Below, in pieces: positions 19,907-28,313 of a stretch of 64,000 nucleotides of DNA (its first letter is position 1; every line of letters starts with the position of its first letter). The position numbers were made by a program, and so were the translations under genes. Source of the stretch: Kribbella sp. NBC_01245 (GTDB taxonomy: Bacteria; Actinomycetota; Actinomycetes; Propionibacteriales; Kribbellaceae); the NCBI RefSeq assembly GCF_036226525.1, contig NZ_CP108487.1, forward strand, positions 3,410,001 to 3,474,000, written 5' to 3'. Under the pieces are notes generated by a model. That model was not told the DNA's origin and ran no database searches. It saw only the letters and a list, made by a program, of their open reading frames with translations.

Positions 19907-20484
19907 TGTCCCACTCAGGCGGTTCCGCCCTACGACGGTGCCGCCATCCGCTGTCCCCGCGATTGGGGGTGGCGACGGCAAGGTGTCGAGCCGCCGACCA
20001 GGGATTATGAGTCCGCAGTCATTGCTACCACTGGGAAACTTCAGGCTGCAGGAGTGACGAACCCAAGCCCATCAGTCGCCTTAACCCACTTTGATAGACG
20101 TGAGTTGATGGCACAAGGCATGGCACGTGTGAGCACCACGAGGCGGCGGTGTCGCCAGCGTAGAGCTCGGATCCTCGACTGACTAGGCAGCCTTGCGACC
20201 AGGGACTCTGCGGATCACCAGCGAGGCACTAGCAGGGTGCCAGCGGCCCGAGGAAAGGCACCGCGGTCTCCCTGTGATCTGCGAGTCATAAGCGAGCCGA
20301 GGGCGCGGCTCTCAGGATTTTGGCGGTTCCGATGAGGGCGACCCAGTCGCGTCCAGCAACGTACCCGAATCCTCGCTGAGCCGTTACCGGCCCGGGCTGG
20401 TGTACACAGGCAGTGACAAGGCAAGGTGTAGCAGGTCGCCCTGGGGGGATCGGGGACAAAGGGCACATCCGAGGGGAATTAAGC
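19907..20484. other. 578-bp gap with no gene
   Basis: No convincing coding region in any frame. It contains the tRNA-like remnant at 19985-20032 and several short palindromes near 20210-20290. Confidence 0.6.
19985..20032 (-). pseudogene. tRNA-like remnant, CAT anticodon arm
   Basis: On the minus strand the sequence reads like the middle of a tRNA: AGTGGTAG (D-loop part), TGCGGACTCATAATCCC (anticodon arm with a CTCATAA loop, anticodon CAT) and GGTCGGCGGCTCGACACC (T-arm-like). The D-stem is incomplete, the T-stem does not close and no acceptor stem pairs. Best read as a decayed tRNA-Met-type gene or an old attachment site. Confidence 0.35.
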
Positions 20485-21006
20485 ATGAAGCTGGCCGAAC
20501 TACAAAACACGATCGAGCATTCGAGCGCCGAGAACTGGTCAAAGCTCTCGCACCATGGCTTCCGGTACAGCCTGCATCCGGCCTCGATCAGTGCCGTCGG
20601 CATGGTAGAACTCGACGCCGACTTCCACCACACGCTCCTCACCTATCGCGACGACATCGATATTCAGGTGGCGTACGGGATCGATCAGAACTTCGCCGGC
20701 ACAGGGCAAGTACAGCACCACGCACCCCAATTCGACTGGGCCGAAAAATTCATACACCCCAAAGCCACAGTCGTTCACGTGGACTACCTGTACCGCGGAA
20801 ACATCGTGGACAGCATTTGGGTTCTCTCTTTCGACGGAGCATGGCTGCCCTTTCCGGAACGTTCCGACGAGAACCCCGACGGTCAATTCAGCGGGCGGTC
20901 ACTCAGAATCGCCCGACTCCTGCAGAAAGTCGACTACTCCGTCCATGACTTCAGCGAGCAGGAGAGCCTGATGAGGCAGTCCGACTTGCCTACCGTCGAG
21001 GACTGA
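20485..21006 (+). CDS. hypothetical protein, 173 aa
   Basis: Unrecognised soluble protein. The ATG at 20485 has a GAGGGG ribosome-binding site 8 bp upstream; the longer frame starting at 20413 lacks one. It is rich in aromatic residues and histidines (HTLLTYRDDIDIQVAYGIDQ; VVHVDYLYRGNIVDSIWVLS) in an alternating pattern that suggests a beta-rich fold. It contains no known catalytic motif that I can see. Stand-alone, with 137 bp before the next gene in the same direction. Confidence 0.7.
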   Translation: MKLAELQNTIEHSSAENWSKLSHHGFRYSLHPASISAVGMVELDADFHHTLLTYRDDIDIQVAYGIDQNFAGTGQVQHHAPQFDWAEKFIHPKATVVHVDYLYRGNIVDSIWVLSFDGAWLPFPERSDENPDGQFSGRSLRIARLLQKVDYSVHDFSEQESLMRQSDLPTVED

Positions 21007-21143
21007 ACGGCCCGTCGTATAAGTGGAGCGCCCGCTCCTCTGATCGGGGAGGTGGACGCCTTGCTGGGTCTGTCAGAGCGGAACCATTCGCCAAAATGCT
21101 GCGTCGAACGCGCACCGTCGCGCTGCGCAGCAGAAGGAACATC

Positions 21144-21665
21144 ATGGACGTCGTAACGCTCATCATCGCGATCTTGGGCTTCGTGATCGCCCTCGTCTCA
21201 TGCGTCTGGCAGATCGCGACCTGGTTCTGGTCGACGGCGCGGCCACGGGCGACGATGATGCACGGCATCCTCATTGGGTCGGGGGCAGGCATGACAGTGA
21301 CCCGGTCGGTCGGCAAGAACGGCAATCCTTACCCCGTCGAGCAGATGCGACGGCAGGGCTACAACGGTCCCGAGATCATTGGCATCGAGGTCGTCAACCA
21401 CGGCCGAGCGCCAATGAGCATCACGAAATTCGAAGTAAAACACGAGTCTGGCGCCAGCTTTGTGCCGATCGGCGAAGCGATCGGCCCGGCCTTCCCTCAC
21501 CGGATCGAGCCGGGTGCCTCGCAGAGCTGGTTTGCCCGCATGGAGATGATCCGCGAAGCAGCCAGCGCTGCGTCGGACGTGTGGAAGACAGGCCGTACAG
21601 TCTCCATCGAGGCGACGCTGGCCACGGGCAAAACGATCAAGACACGGCAAAGCATGCAGGTCTAA
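21144..21665 (+). CDS. hypothetical membrane-anchored protein, 173 aa
   Basis: The ATG at 21144 follows AGAAGGA and gives a protein that begins with one transmembrane helix (VVTLIIAILGFVIALVSCVW, residues 3-22) and continues into a soluble beta-rich domain of about 130 residues (IIGIEVVNHGRAPMSITKFE; IEATLATGKTIKTRQSMQV). The topology suggests a single-pass protein with its globular part on one side of the membrane, like many small proteins that flank defence genes. No family recognised. Confidence 0.72.
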   Translation: MDVVTLIIAILGFVIALVSCVWQIATWFWSTARPRATMMHGILIGSGAGMTVTRSVGKNGNPYPVEQMRRQGYNGPEIIGIEVVNHGRAPMSITKFEVKHESGASFVPIGEAIGPAFPHRIEPGASQSWFARMEMIREAASAASDVWKTGRTVSIEATLATGKTIKTRQSMQV

Positions 21666-22254
21666 GGTCGCCAGCCCCCCGACCTTCGTTGTGTTGGGAC
21701 CTCGCTCCTCGACGCACTGCGAGCGGCGGCAGCGCCGGGCAGTGTGGGAGCGGAGGCTGGCTGCTGCAGCCGACCTCACGTGCACCGCCGCCGGAAACAA
21801 GGGCACCCGAGCAACAGCCGCGCCGGTCATCACCTCAGCGAATCAAAGCAATATTGACATGGCGGGCCAGAACGCGCCTACGACGGGGGCTACAGTTCGC
21901 AAGGTTGTCGGAGTTGCTGATGGCACTGCCGCGTCTGTGGTGGTCAGTTGACTGCACCAGCTTGGGTTCGGGTTGTCATCCTCGTGGAATTGATGATGAG
22001 CTGCCGCGTAGTCGATGGCAGTCGCCGACGTCAGGTGAGCCACCGACGGACTGATCGTTCTGCCCCGGCCTGACGCCCTGATTAGTGGCACAGTGGAGTC
22101 TCTTTTGTGGCTGGTAGCAACTCGCGCTCCACGCCGACAATTATCTTGCCAACGCGCTGGAGCGACCTTAATAACTAGGCCTCCGGAAAATGCGCACGTC
22201 GAGGGCAATACGGGTACGGTTAGGCTCAGGAACCGAAGAAAGGTGCCCCAGCCC
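21666..22254. other. 589-bp gap, nothing assignable
   Basis: Both strands have only short open frames without ribosome-binding sites or recognisable motifs. The translations look like chance GC-rich frames. The promoter of the next gene must lie in its right part. Confidence 0.5.
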
Positions 22255-22659
22255 ATGAGCGATAACGAGCGGATCAAGTCGTTGGCAGACGCCGCGATCA
22301 GCGGAGGTTCAGCCATCCAACAGTTGCAGGCTGCCTATGATGAAGTCGGTTGGCGAATTCAGGAACCGTCGTGGGCCAAGGCACGGCACCTTCTATATCA
22401 CCTGCTGTCTGCAACCACTGAGCTGGCGCTGTTGGTCGAAGAGGTTGAACATGCCGAAGACCGTGGCGAGACCGTGACCAGCGACGAGTTCATCAAGACG
22501 ATTTCCGAACATGCAAGCGTCAGCGCACACCTACTTTTCCACGCCGCACAGATCGCTAACATGGCCGGCGCGGACCTCGGCGCCGAGTTAGTCAAGCTTC
22601 ACCACGGGAACGCCCAGCGCTTCGCCCCCGATTCTGGGTTCGCCCAGCTCGACCTCTGA
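22255..22659 (+). CDS. MazG-like all-alpha protein, 134 aa
   Basis: Small all-helical protein. The layout resembles MazG/all-alpha NTP pyrophosphatases: a helix with acidic residues (LLSATTELALLVEEVEHAED, residues about 47-66), a second helix pair (SAHLLFHAAQIANMAGADLG) and the C-terminal LVKLHHGNAQRF, which recalls the family's closing KxxxNxxR segment. The classical EExxE/ExxD metal-binding pattern is only partly kept, so activity is doubtful. The ATG is preceded by GAAGAAAGG; a GTG at 22243 is possible. It converges on the phosphoribosyltransferase-like gene 12 bp away. Confidence 0.6.
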   Translation: MSDNERIKSLADAAISGGSAIQQLQAAYDEVGWRIQEPSWAKARHLLYHLLSATTELALLVEEVEHAEDRGETVTSDEFIKTISEHASVSAHLLFHAAQIANMAGADLGAELVKLHHGNAQRFAPDSGFAQLDL

Positions 22660-22671
22660 GCGCGACTCACG

Positions 22672-23637
22672 TCACTGTCGCCCGCGAGAGGTCCCCCAGG
22701 GCATCTGAAACGCGCCTGTGATCCTGCGTCCGACGAGTAGATCCGGGATCCGCGATTCGCCTGCCGAGAAGAGCGCAGCACAAGACACCTGATAGCCAAG
22801 TCCCTCTAGCTCGACGCGCACAGCAGCTTGGGCATCTCCAGTCAGGACCCGATCATCCACCAGGGCGATTCGGTATCCGATTGGAAGATGCCTCAGTGCT
22901 CCGGGCAGGTAGATAGACCACTTTGATGTTTCGACATGAAATCCATTGCTTATCCGTGTCGCGCGGGCGAACTGACGCTCCACGTCGGATTGCGTATTGC
23001 GTCGAGGGAAAGTCACTGCCATCACGACCGGGACGTCACGCGGATTGAACTGCATCATGTAGCAGGCCGCGAAGCTCCCCGGCCCGGACATGGTGATCAC
23101 CAGGTCCGGGCTGAGTTGCTGCTCAAGTGTGCGGTGGAGGTCGCGGGCGCTTCGTTCTAGCGCATCGAAGCTGAGATGGATCTCTGGTTCTAGTGAGGCA
23201 GGCAATGCGAGTGCGCCCACCCAGGCACCAAGGAAGCCTGCGAAAGCGCGGAGGAGACCGTCCTCATACTTCCTCCGGAACTGGTCCCAGCTGACGTTGT
23301 AGACCTGGCCGGCGTGGGTGCGGAGGCCGCCGGGTCCGTTCAGGACGCGCTTGCCTCGATGACTGTCCAGGTCGAGAAGTTTCTCAACCGCTAAAGCATC
23401 TTTAGGGGCCGCATCTTGCCATGCGACAAGCGCGGATTTGATCGTTCGCGCGAGGATGCGGCTGCCGGTTGCGATGTCCGATGTACCGCCAGCATCGATG
23501 AAGGGTTGCCACGCACGGAATACCGTGAGTGTAGGAAACGAAGCCCACACTCCACGCTTGACGACATCGTGGAGTTCAGACTCCAACGTGTTTCCCATTA
23601 TCCGAGGATAATCCCAGATACTCCGCGATTTTTCCAT
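22672..23637 (-). CDS. phosphoribosyltransferase-fold protein, 321 aa
   Basis: The C-terminal half carries a PRPP-binding signature: YRIALVDDRVLTGDAQAAV at residues 255-273, matching the [ED][ED]xxx[ST]G pattern of type I phosphoribosyltransferases except for the last small polar residue. The strand-loop-strand DLVITMSGPGSFAACYMMQF upstream would be the base-binding region. The N-terminal 170 residues are helical and unlike known enzymes. The ATG at 23637 has GGAG 8 bp upstream; the frame continues further but without support. Divergent from the oxygenase pair with 73 bp between. It may transfer phosphoribose, or act as a PRPP-sensing regulator. Function is inference. Confidence 0.7.
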   Translation of the reverse strand: MEKSRSIWDYPRIMGNTLESELHDVVKRGVWASFPTLTVFRAWQPFIDAGGTSDIATGSRILARTIKSALVAWQDAAPKDALAVEKLLDLDSHRGKRVLNGPGGLRTHAGQVYNVSWDQFRRKYEDGLLRAFAGFLGAWVGALALPASLEPEIHLSFDALERSARDLHRTLEQQLSPDLVITMSGPGSFAACYMMQFNPRDVPVVMAVTFPRRNTQSDVERQFARATRISNGFHVETSKWSIYLPGALRHLPIGYRIALVDDRVLTGDAQAAVRVELEGLGYQVSCAALFSAGESRIPDLLVGRRITGAFQMPWGTSRGRQ

Positions 23638-23710
23638 GTTTACTCCGCGTGCATCCCAGTTCGGACCGCACACGCTGGCTTTGACATTACCGAAGCCGTG
23701 GGAGCACAAC
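23638..23710. promoter_or_regulatory. shared divergent promoter region
   Basis: Only 73 bp separates the starts of the phosphoribosyltransferase-like gene and the first oxygenase gene, so both promoters must overlap here. No clear palindrome was seen. Confidence 0.45.
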
Positions 23711-24814
23711 ATGAGTACACGAACACAAACACAAACCAAATCCAACCGGGCGCAGCGATCAAACGCTTGGGCGACCTTGGTTTTAACCGACACCGAGAGG
23801 GACATTCTGGCCACCGCCGCAGGGTCAACCGCGCCCGACCCGCACCTCGCGCCGTCGGCGTTTCGTGCGATCGCGCAGGCGGCCTGGAGCGAACTCCGGA
23901 GCAGCACCCGCGACCGTTTCATCGAGCTACGTACCGGGACCTCCGAGCGGCCTGAGCTCCACGTTCAGAACCTTCCCCTGGTGCCGGCACTGCCGCCGAC
24001 ACCGCTCGCATCGTCATGGTCGCGAACAACCGCAGGGCACTTCAGCGAGCTGCTGATGATCGCGTTTACGACTGAACTCGGCTATCCCATCTCCTACGCG
24101 GACCAGCGCGACGGGGCGCTGTTTCACGACATCTACCCGACGCGGGCCAACGCCACGAAGGTGTCCAGCCAAAGCCACAAGGTAGGCCTCGGCTTCCATT
24201 CCGAGATGTTCTTCCACCCGACCCCTCCTGCCTTCCTCCTCCTCCACTGTCTCCGCCCTGATCCGGCCGGAGTAGCGCTCACCAGCGTGGCAGATCTCGC
24301 GACCATCGAGAGGTCATTGTCCTCAGGCGACCGCACCGCATTGCGTCAGCCCGCCTACGCACTCGACCTCGCTCGACTGCACGGCAGCTACACCTATAAG
24401 GGACGACCAATCACCAAAGACGACCCACGCCCATGCCTCCCGGTCATCTCTTCCGATGACCGGGCAAAGTTCCGGTTCGAGCCGGCGTTGACCACCCCCA
24501 TGACGCAGGTTTGCAGCGACGCGTTGCTGAACGCCGAGCACGCTGCAGATGCCACCGCCGTGCACGGCGCTCTGCGGACGGGCAGTCTGCTGATCATCGA
24601 CAACCGCCGTGCAGCTCACTCTCGATCCTCGTTCCCAGCTCGCTTCGACGGCTCGGACCGCTGGTTGCGCCGAATGATGGTCGCCGCCAGCCCGGCGGAC
24701 CCCGCAGATGGCGTGGTCCGGTCGGAGAATTTGGATCTGTTCACGCCCTGGCAAGACGCCGGTGCATCCTTCGCTCACGTTCCGTACGTCGCGAACTGCG
24801 GAGGGCAGGCATGA
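23711..24814 (+). CDS. Fe(II)/2-oxoglutarate oxygenase, clavaminate synthase/VioC-like
   Basis: Non-haem iron oxygenase of 367 residues. The double-stranded beta-helix metal triad is visible as HSE in GFHSEMFFHPTPPAF (His163, Glu165) and His303 in DNRRAAHSRSSFPARF, with Arg317 or Arg320 (DRWLRRMMV) to bind 2-oxoglutarate. HxE in place of HxD, together with the following FHP, is typical of the clavaminate synthase/AsnO/VioC group, which hydroxylates free or carrier-bound amino acids. Substrate unknown. The ATG follows GGGAGCAC, and the stop overlaps the next oxygenase start (ATGA), so the pair is translationally coupled. Confidence 0.85.
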   Translation: MSTRTQTQTKSNRAQRSNAWATLVLTDTERDILATAAGSTAPDPHLAPSAFRAIAQAAWSELRSSTRDRFIELRTGTSERPELHVQNLPLVPALPPTPLASSWSRTTAGHFSELLMIAFTTELGYPISYADQRDGALFHDIYPTRANATKVSSQSHKVGLGFHSEMFFHPTPPAFLLLHCLRPDPAGVALTSVADLATIERSLSSGDRTALRQPAYALDLARLHGSYTYKGRPITKDDPRPCLPVISSDDRAKFRFEPALTTPMTQVCSDALLNAEHAADATAVHGALRTGSLLIIDNRRAAHSRSSFPARFDGSDRWLRRMMVAASPADPADGVVRSENLDLFTPWQDAGASFAHVPYVANCGGQA

Positions 24815-25629
24815 GCAGCGTGTTGGCTCCAGAACTCGAAACCATCAGCTGGAGGCGGATGGACGGCCCCGAGCTAGTACATGCCGCGCGCGCGGCTCTC
24901 GCGGGCCCAGGTGTCCTGCGTGTCAGTGAATTCCCCACCACGACAAGGGAGTACCTGCGGTTCCTACGAGCATTCGGCGAGCCGCTCAGGTACTACGGCA
25001 GCGACGCTGGCACGCATCCAGAAGCCAGTGAAATCTGGCAGATTAAGTACGACCCGGAATCCGCCGCACGCGGCGAGACCCACGCACTCGCCGGACCGCT
25101 GTCCGCCCATTCGTCGCAATCCCTCAGGGACCCCCGCCCTCGATTCTTCAGCATGCTCATGGTCAACGCCGGCTGGCAGCATCTGCCGCTCAGAACAAAT
25201 GGGGAGTCTGTACTGGCGCCATGGCGGCTCGCCGTGGAAACGATGCGGGCCGACCTTGGGGCCGCATTCGACTCGGTTCGCCAAGCGCTACTGGACGAGG
25301 TCCCTTTCCCAGACGGATCCAGCCGAACGGTCGCTTACCAGCTCGCATCTGCGCGGTCCGTGGACGACCTCGGCATCCGTCTCAAGAGCGACCTTCTGCC
25401 GTTCCTGGAACAGGCTTGGCCCATGCATCGTGGTACCCACGCCGTGCGGCACCTCGTAGATGCCGCCCAGAAGACCGCGCTTCGGATCAGCCTCCAGTCC
25501 GGGGACCTGGTGCTCCTCGACAACGACCGATGGGGCCACGGAAGGGAATCAGTCGTCGGTACGGCGCAGAACTTGGGTGGCGAATTGACGCTCAACCCGC
25601 GCGAGCTGTGGAGCGTGACCATTGACTAG
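24811..25629 (+). CDS. TauD/CAS-like oxygenase homologue lacking the acidic metal ligand
   Basis: Protein of 272 residues with a TauD-like layout: GPLSAHSSQSLRDPRPRFFS (His100) and DLVLLDNDRWGHGRESV (His243), with a possible cosubstrate arginine near residue 264. At the position of the facial-triad Asp/Glu (His+2) there is Ser102. Iron halogenases have Ala or Gly there, so the protein could be a halogenase-type enzyme, a different oxidase or an inactive partner of the first oxygenase. It starts inside the stop of the upstream gene (4-bp overlap). Natural-product-like tailoring is inference. Confidence 0.75.
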   Translation: MSSVLAPELETISWRRMDGPELVHAARAALAGPGVLRVSEFPTTTREYLRFLRAFGEPLRYYGSDAGTHPEASEIWQIKYDPESAARGETHALAGPLSAHSSQSLRDPRPRFFSMLMVNAGWQHLPLRTNGESVLAPWRLAVETMRADLGAAFDSVRQALLDEVPFPDGSSRTVAYQLASARSVDDLGIRLKSDLLPFLEQAWPMHRGTHAVRHLVDAAQKTALRISLQSGDLVLLDNDRWGHGRESVVGTAQNLGGELTLNPRELWSVTID

Positions 25630-25805
25630 CGAACGCTCGAACCGGTGATCGGGCGTTCGAGGTCGTTTGCGTGACATGTGTTGAATCGCCAGCTCACCCA
25701 AAGGAGGCGAAGGCGCCTGCATCTTCTGCTCGCACACAACCTCGACTTGCACCCACCACCGACACCGATCGTCACGCGCGTTCGGTCGGCCGCCGCAGCG
25801 CGGGT

Positions 25806-25842
25806 GAGGCCCCAGGCAGCGTATGCGGCTGCCTGAGGCCTC
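25806..25842 (+). terminator. strong hairpin terminator after the oxygenase pair
   Basis: GAGGCCCCAGGCAGC and GCTGCCTGAGGCCTC pair at 14 of 15 positions around a 7-nt loop and are followed by TTCGTCGT. It is 176 bp past the oxygenase stop and faces the antisense remnant. Confidence 0.65.
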
Positions 25843-25863
25843 TTCGTCGTGCTGCGGGGCAGG

Positions 25864-26275
25864 TCATCGTCGAGAGCGCGGGTTGTGGGCTCCTGCCGTC
25901 AGTCCTGAGTTGATGGCGCGTTCCGCTTCGGCCCTGGGTAACCCGACCCGACCGGCCGCCGAGATCAGCTCGTCGCGGGTGCTGACTTCGTCAAGCATGC
26001 CGGCACCGACCAGCGTGCCCAGCACGAACGCTGCGCCGGTGAGAGCGTCGCAATGGTCACGGCACCGCCGCAGCTCCGCGTAGAAGGAATCGGTGATCTC
26101 GACATCTATCGCGCGGACCTTCTGCGTACCGATGCACCTGAGGATGTGCTTGTCCGCCTGGCTGCGGTAGTTCTTGCAGTCGTGAGGCCGAGCTTCGCGT
26201 CGGCAAGATGGCGCTCGATGAGCTGTTCAACGGTCGCGTTCGTCCGAGGGTGGTGGCGCTCATAGCTCGTGCCGG
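25864..26275 (-). pseudogene. chimeric remnant: integrase core-binding segment joined to replication-protein C-terminus
   Basis: Reading the minus strand gives TNATVEQLIERHLADAKLG, a frameshift near 26170, then KNYRSQADKHILRCIG, VRAIDVEITDSFYAELRRCR and DHCD, which match the core-binding part of actinobacterial tyrosine integrases (compare ETYYARLGRCR in the intact integrase). In the same frame this runs straight into GAAFVLGTLVGAGMLDEV and AERAINSGLTAGAHNPR, then stop, which resembles the C-terminus of primase/polymerase-type replication proteins of actinobacterial integrative elements. There is no start codon and no catalytic domain. A fused relic of an older element. Confidence 0.6.
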
Positions 26276-26476
26276 AATCAAATCGATGACCTTCTCATTA
26301 CGAGGAAGATATTCACTGGCGCATATGGCCTCTCCAGGCGCAAATCCTCACAGCCGAGCTGGTGTTGCGCCCCTTATTCCTCATGTCTGTCCGCGTTGGG
26401 GTCCACGGAAGGATCCACGGGCTAAGGCTCGGCTGGCGACCTGCAAACTGTCGGTGGCGGGTGGGACCGTTGAGGT

Positions 26477-26950
26477 ATGCAGATCACGAGCGAGGTACTG
26501 GCCGGTGTGCCGGCCGAGAACGTGCGCGTGCCGGTGGAGGACTTCGGCGCGGTATGGCGGCGGGCCGAGAGCGAGTGTGTGCGGCTCGTGCTGTCGTCGT
26601 CGAGGGATATGCGTGCAGCGGACTACGCGTCGGGTGTGATGGGGGCGTGTCGCTGGCTCGCGGCGGCCGACGTACCACTTGGCGGTGGTGGCGGGATGGA
26701 GCCGTTGTGGACACCCGCCTCTGCACCGATTCCGGTGGATGGCCAGTGGCCGGCGGCCACGCCTGCGACGATCGAGGCGGTTCGACGTGAGGGGTGGTCG
26801 TTGATGGAGCGGTTCCCGGGCGGTTACGTGCGTCGGCCTGGTGCTGAGGCGCGGCCGGGGTTCCTGGAGGGCATCGTGGACGCGCTCGTCTGGGCCTACG
26901 GCCAGGGTCCACAACCGAAGCTGGGAGCCACCGATCACCACCACGCCTGA
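26477..26950 (+). CDS. hypothetical protein, 157 aa
   Basis: Unrecognised soluble protein starting MQITSEVLAGVPAENVRVPV. It has a conserved-looking middle (SARDxxADYASGVMGACRWL type helices; here SSRDMRAADYASGVMGACRW) and a C-terminal helix EGIVDALVWAYGQG. Proteins of this general make-up (small, Trp/Arg-rich, without motifs) are common on actinobacterial integrative elements, but I cannot name the family. A hairpin terminator follows at 26974. Confidence 0.7.
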   Translation: MQITSEVLAGVPAENVRVPVEDFGAVWRRAESECVRLVLSSSRDMRAADYASGVMGACRWLAAADVPLGGGGGMEPLWTPASAPIPVDGQWPAATPATIEAVRREGWSLMERFPGGYVRRPGAEARPGFLEGIVDALVWAYGQGPQPKLGATDHHHA

Positions 26951-26973
26951 CCACTGCTCTGCCGCTCCCTGAG

Positions 26974-27006
26974 GGGCTTCCACCACCGACCTGGTGCTGG
27001 AAGCCC
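26974..27006 (+). terminator. hairpin terminator
   Basis: GGGCTTCCA and TGGAAGCCC (9 bp) plus an inner CACC/GGTG extension form a stem-loop 24 bp after the 157-residue gene, followed by TTCACTGCTTC. Confidence 0.6.
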
Positions 27007-27036
27007 TTCACTGCTTCATGAGTCCGTAGGAGACCG

Positions 27037-28164
27037 ATGGTGGCCGGAGGCGGGAATCAGGCTTGCGCGATGGACCGGGCGCGTGCCTACCCTGGACAGA
27101 TGAAGGGGGCTTACGGCAACGAACCAATCCAACAGACGGCCACCAGGCAAGGGAATCCACCGGCCATTCCCGTACCGCAGCCAGTGACACGACCGGGTGA
27201 AGCAGGCCGCGGGATTGGTGTGCTTCCTCCACTACCTCGACGTTCAGGCGGCTTCGAGGCGTCCGGCTGGACCGACCTGTGGCTCGCACTCCCGTGGGCG
27301 CTGTGGTCATACCTGGCGTTGACGGCGGTGTTCGGTCTAGTCGTCGACCTGGACGAGACGCCGACACTGTCGATGGTGATCGCACTGTGGATCGTCTCGG
27401 GCCTGGCCGTGCTGCACCCGCGCACCGAGGACCTGATCGCCCGGTGGGTGTACCGGCTGCGGGATCTCACGGTGAAGGAGGAACTCGCCGTGCGTCCGGC
27501 GTGGCAGGAGGTGTGCGCCACGGCCGGCGTCGACCCGAGCGCGTACCGGTTGTGGATCTACGAAGGTCAGCAAGTGACAGCGCCGGCCACGGCCGGCCGC
27601 ACGGTCGCGGTGACGAGCTGGGCGGTCGAAGAGCTGCCGCCACGGCCGTTGCGGGCGGTGCTGGCGCACGAGCTGGGCCACCACCTTGGTACGCCGCCGC
27701 GATGGTCGGTGCTGGTGCTGTGGTACTCGATCCCTGCCCGGCTGGCAGCGGTCGCGATCCAGCGCGGCGTCCCCGCGCTACGGCAGTTCCCCGCCGTGGC
27801 CATCGCGGCCCTGGTGTTCCTGACCACCGCGCTAGTTGGCCTGATGTTCTACGTGTTCTTCCTCGACGTGGGCGCGGCTTCGCTGCTGCTGATGCTGTCG
27901 CCGTTGGCCGGTCCGCCGATACTCGGTCTGGCCGGCCGCGCAGCCGAGAGGTTTGCCGACCGCAAAGCCGCCGACCTCGGCTACGGCAACCAACTGCAAG
28001 ACGTGTTCTACGGCTGGATGCGGCAGGCCCGCACAAGCGGCACCACCCCCGGCGTGATCACGACACCGGTAGATCCGAGTATCCCGCGACGCCTGACCGC
28101 ACTGGAAGGCCACCTGGGAGATGTGGCATACCTGCCGTTCGGTGGCCGTCCCGGCGCACCATGA
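27037..28164 (+). CDS. M48-family membrane zinc metallopeptidase (HtpX-like)
   Basis: Protein of up to 375 residues with two N-terminal transmembrane helices (LWLALPWALWSYLALTAVFG; TLSMVIALWIVSGLAVL), the zincin motif AVLAHELGHH near residue 207, two further hydrophobic segments and the downstream glutamate-bearing AERFADRKAADLGYG, the third-ligand region of HtpX-type peptidases. It should degrade membrane or misfolded proteins at the cytoplasmic face. The start is uncertain: ATG 27037 has AGGAG 4 bp upstream, while ATG 27101 lies just after TTGCGC-N19-TACCCT and would be leaderless. Confidence 0.85.
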   Translation: MVAGGGNQACAMDRARAYPGQMKGAYGNEPIQQTATRQGNPPAIPVPQPVTRPGEAGRGIGVLPPLPRRSGGFEASGWTDLWLALPWALWSYLALTAVFGLVVDLDETPTLSMVIALWIVSGLAVLHPRTEDLIARWVYRLRDLTVKEELAVRPAWQEVCATAGVDPSAYRLWIYEGQQVTAPATAGRTVAVTSWAVEELPPRPLRAVLAHELGHHLGTPPRWSVLVLWYSIPARLAAVAIQRGVPALRQFPAVAIAALVFLTTALVGLMFYVFFLDVGAASLLLMLSPLAGPPILGLAGRAAERFADRKAADLGYGNQLQDVFYGWMRQARTSGTTPGVITTPVDPSIPRRLTALEGHLGDVAYLPFGGRPGAP

Positions 28165-28313
28165 AGCGGGACCGTCACTCGGTCCGCGCGGGATGCCACG
28201 TGCACCGCAGCGTCAGTTCCCTAGTGCTTCGTCGGTTGTTGCGGCCGCAGCTCTAGCTCGGGGCTCGTCCATCAGTCAGACTCCTCAACAGCAGCTCGTT
28301 GCAAGGGGGGCAG

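Noticed and set aside
20215..20466. 83-residue minus-strand frame in the gap before the 173-aa gene
   Set aside because: No coding character, no ribosome-binding site, and it reads against the supported gene start.
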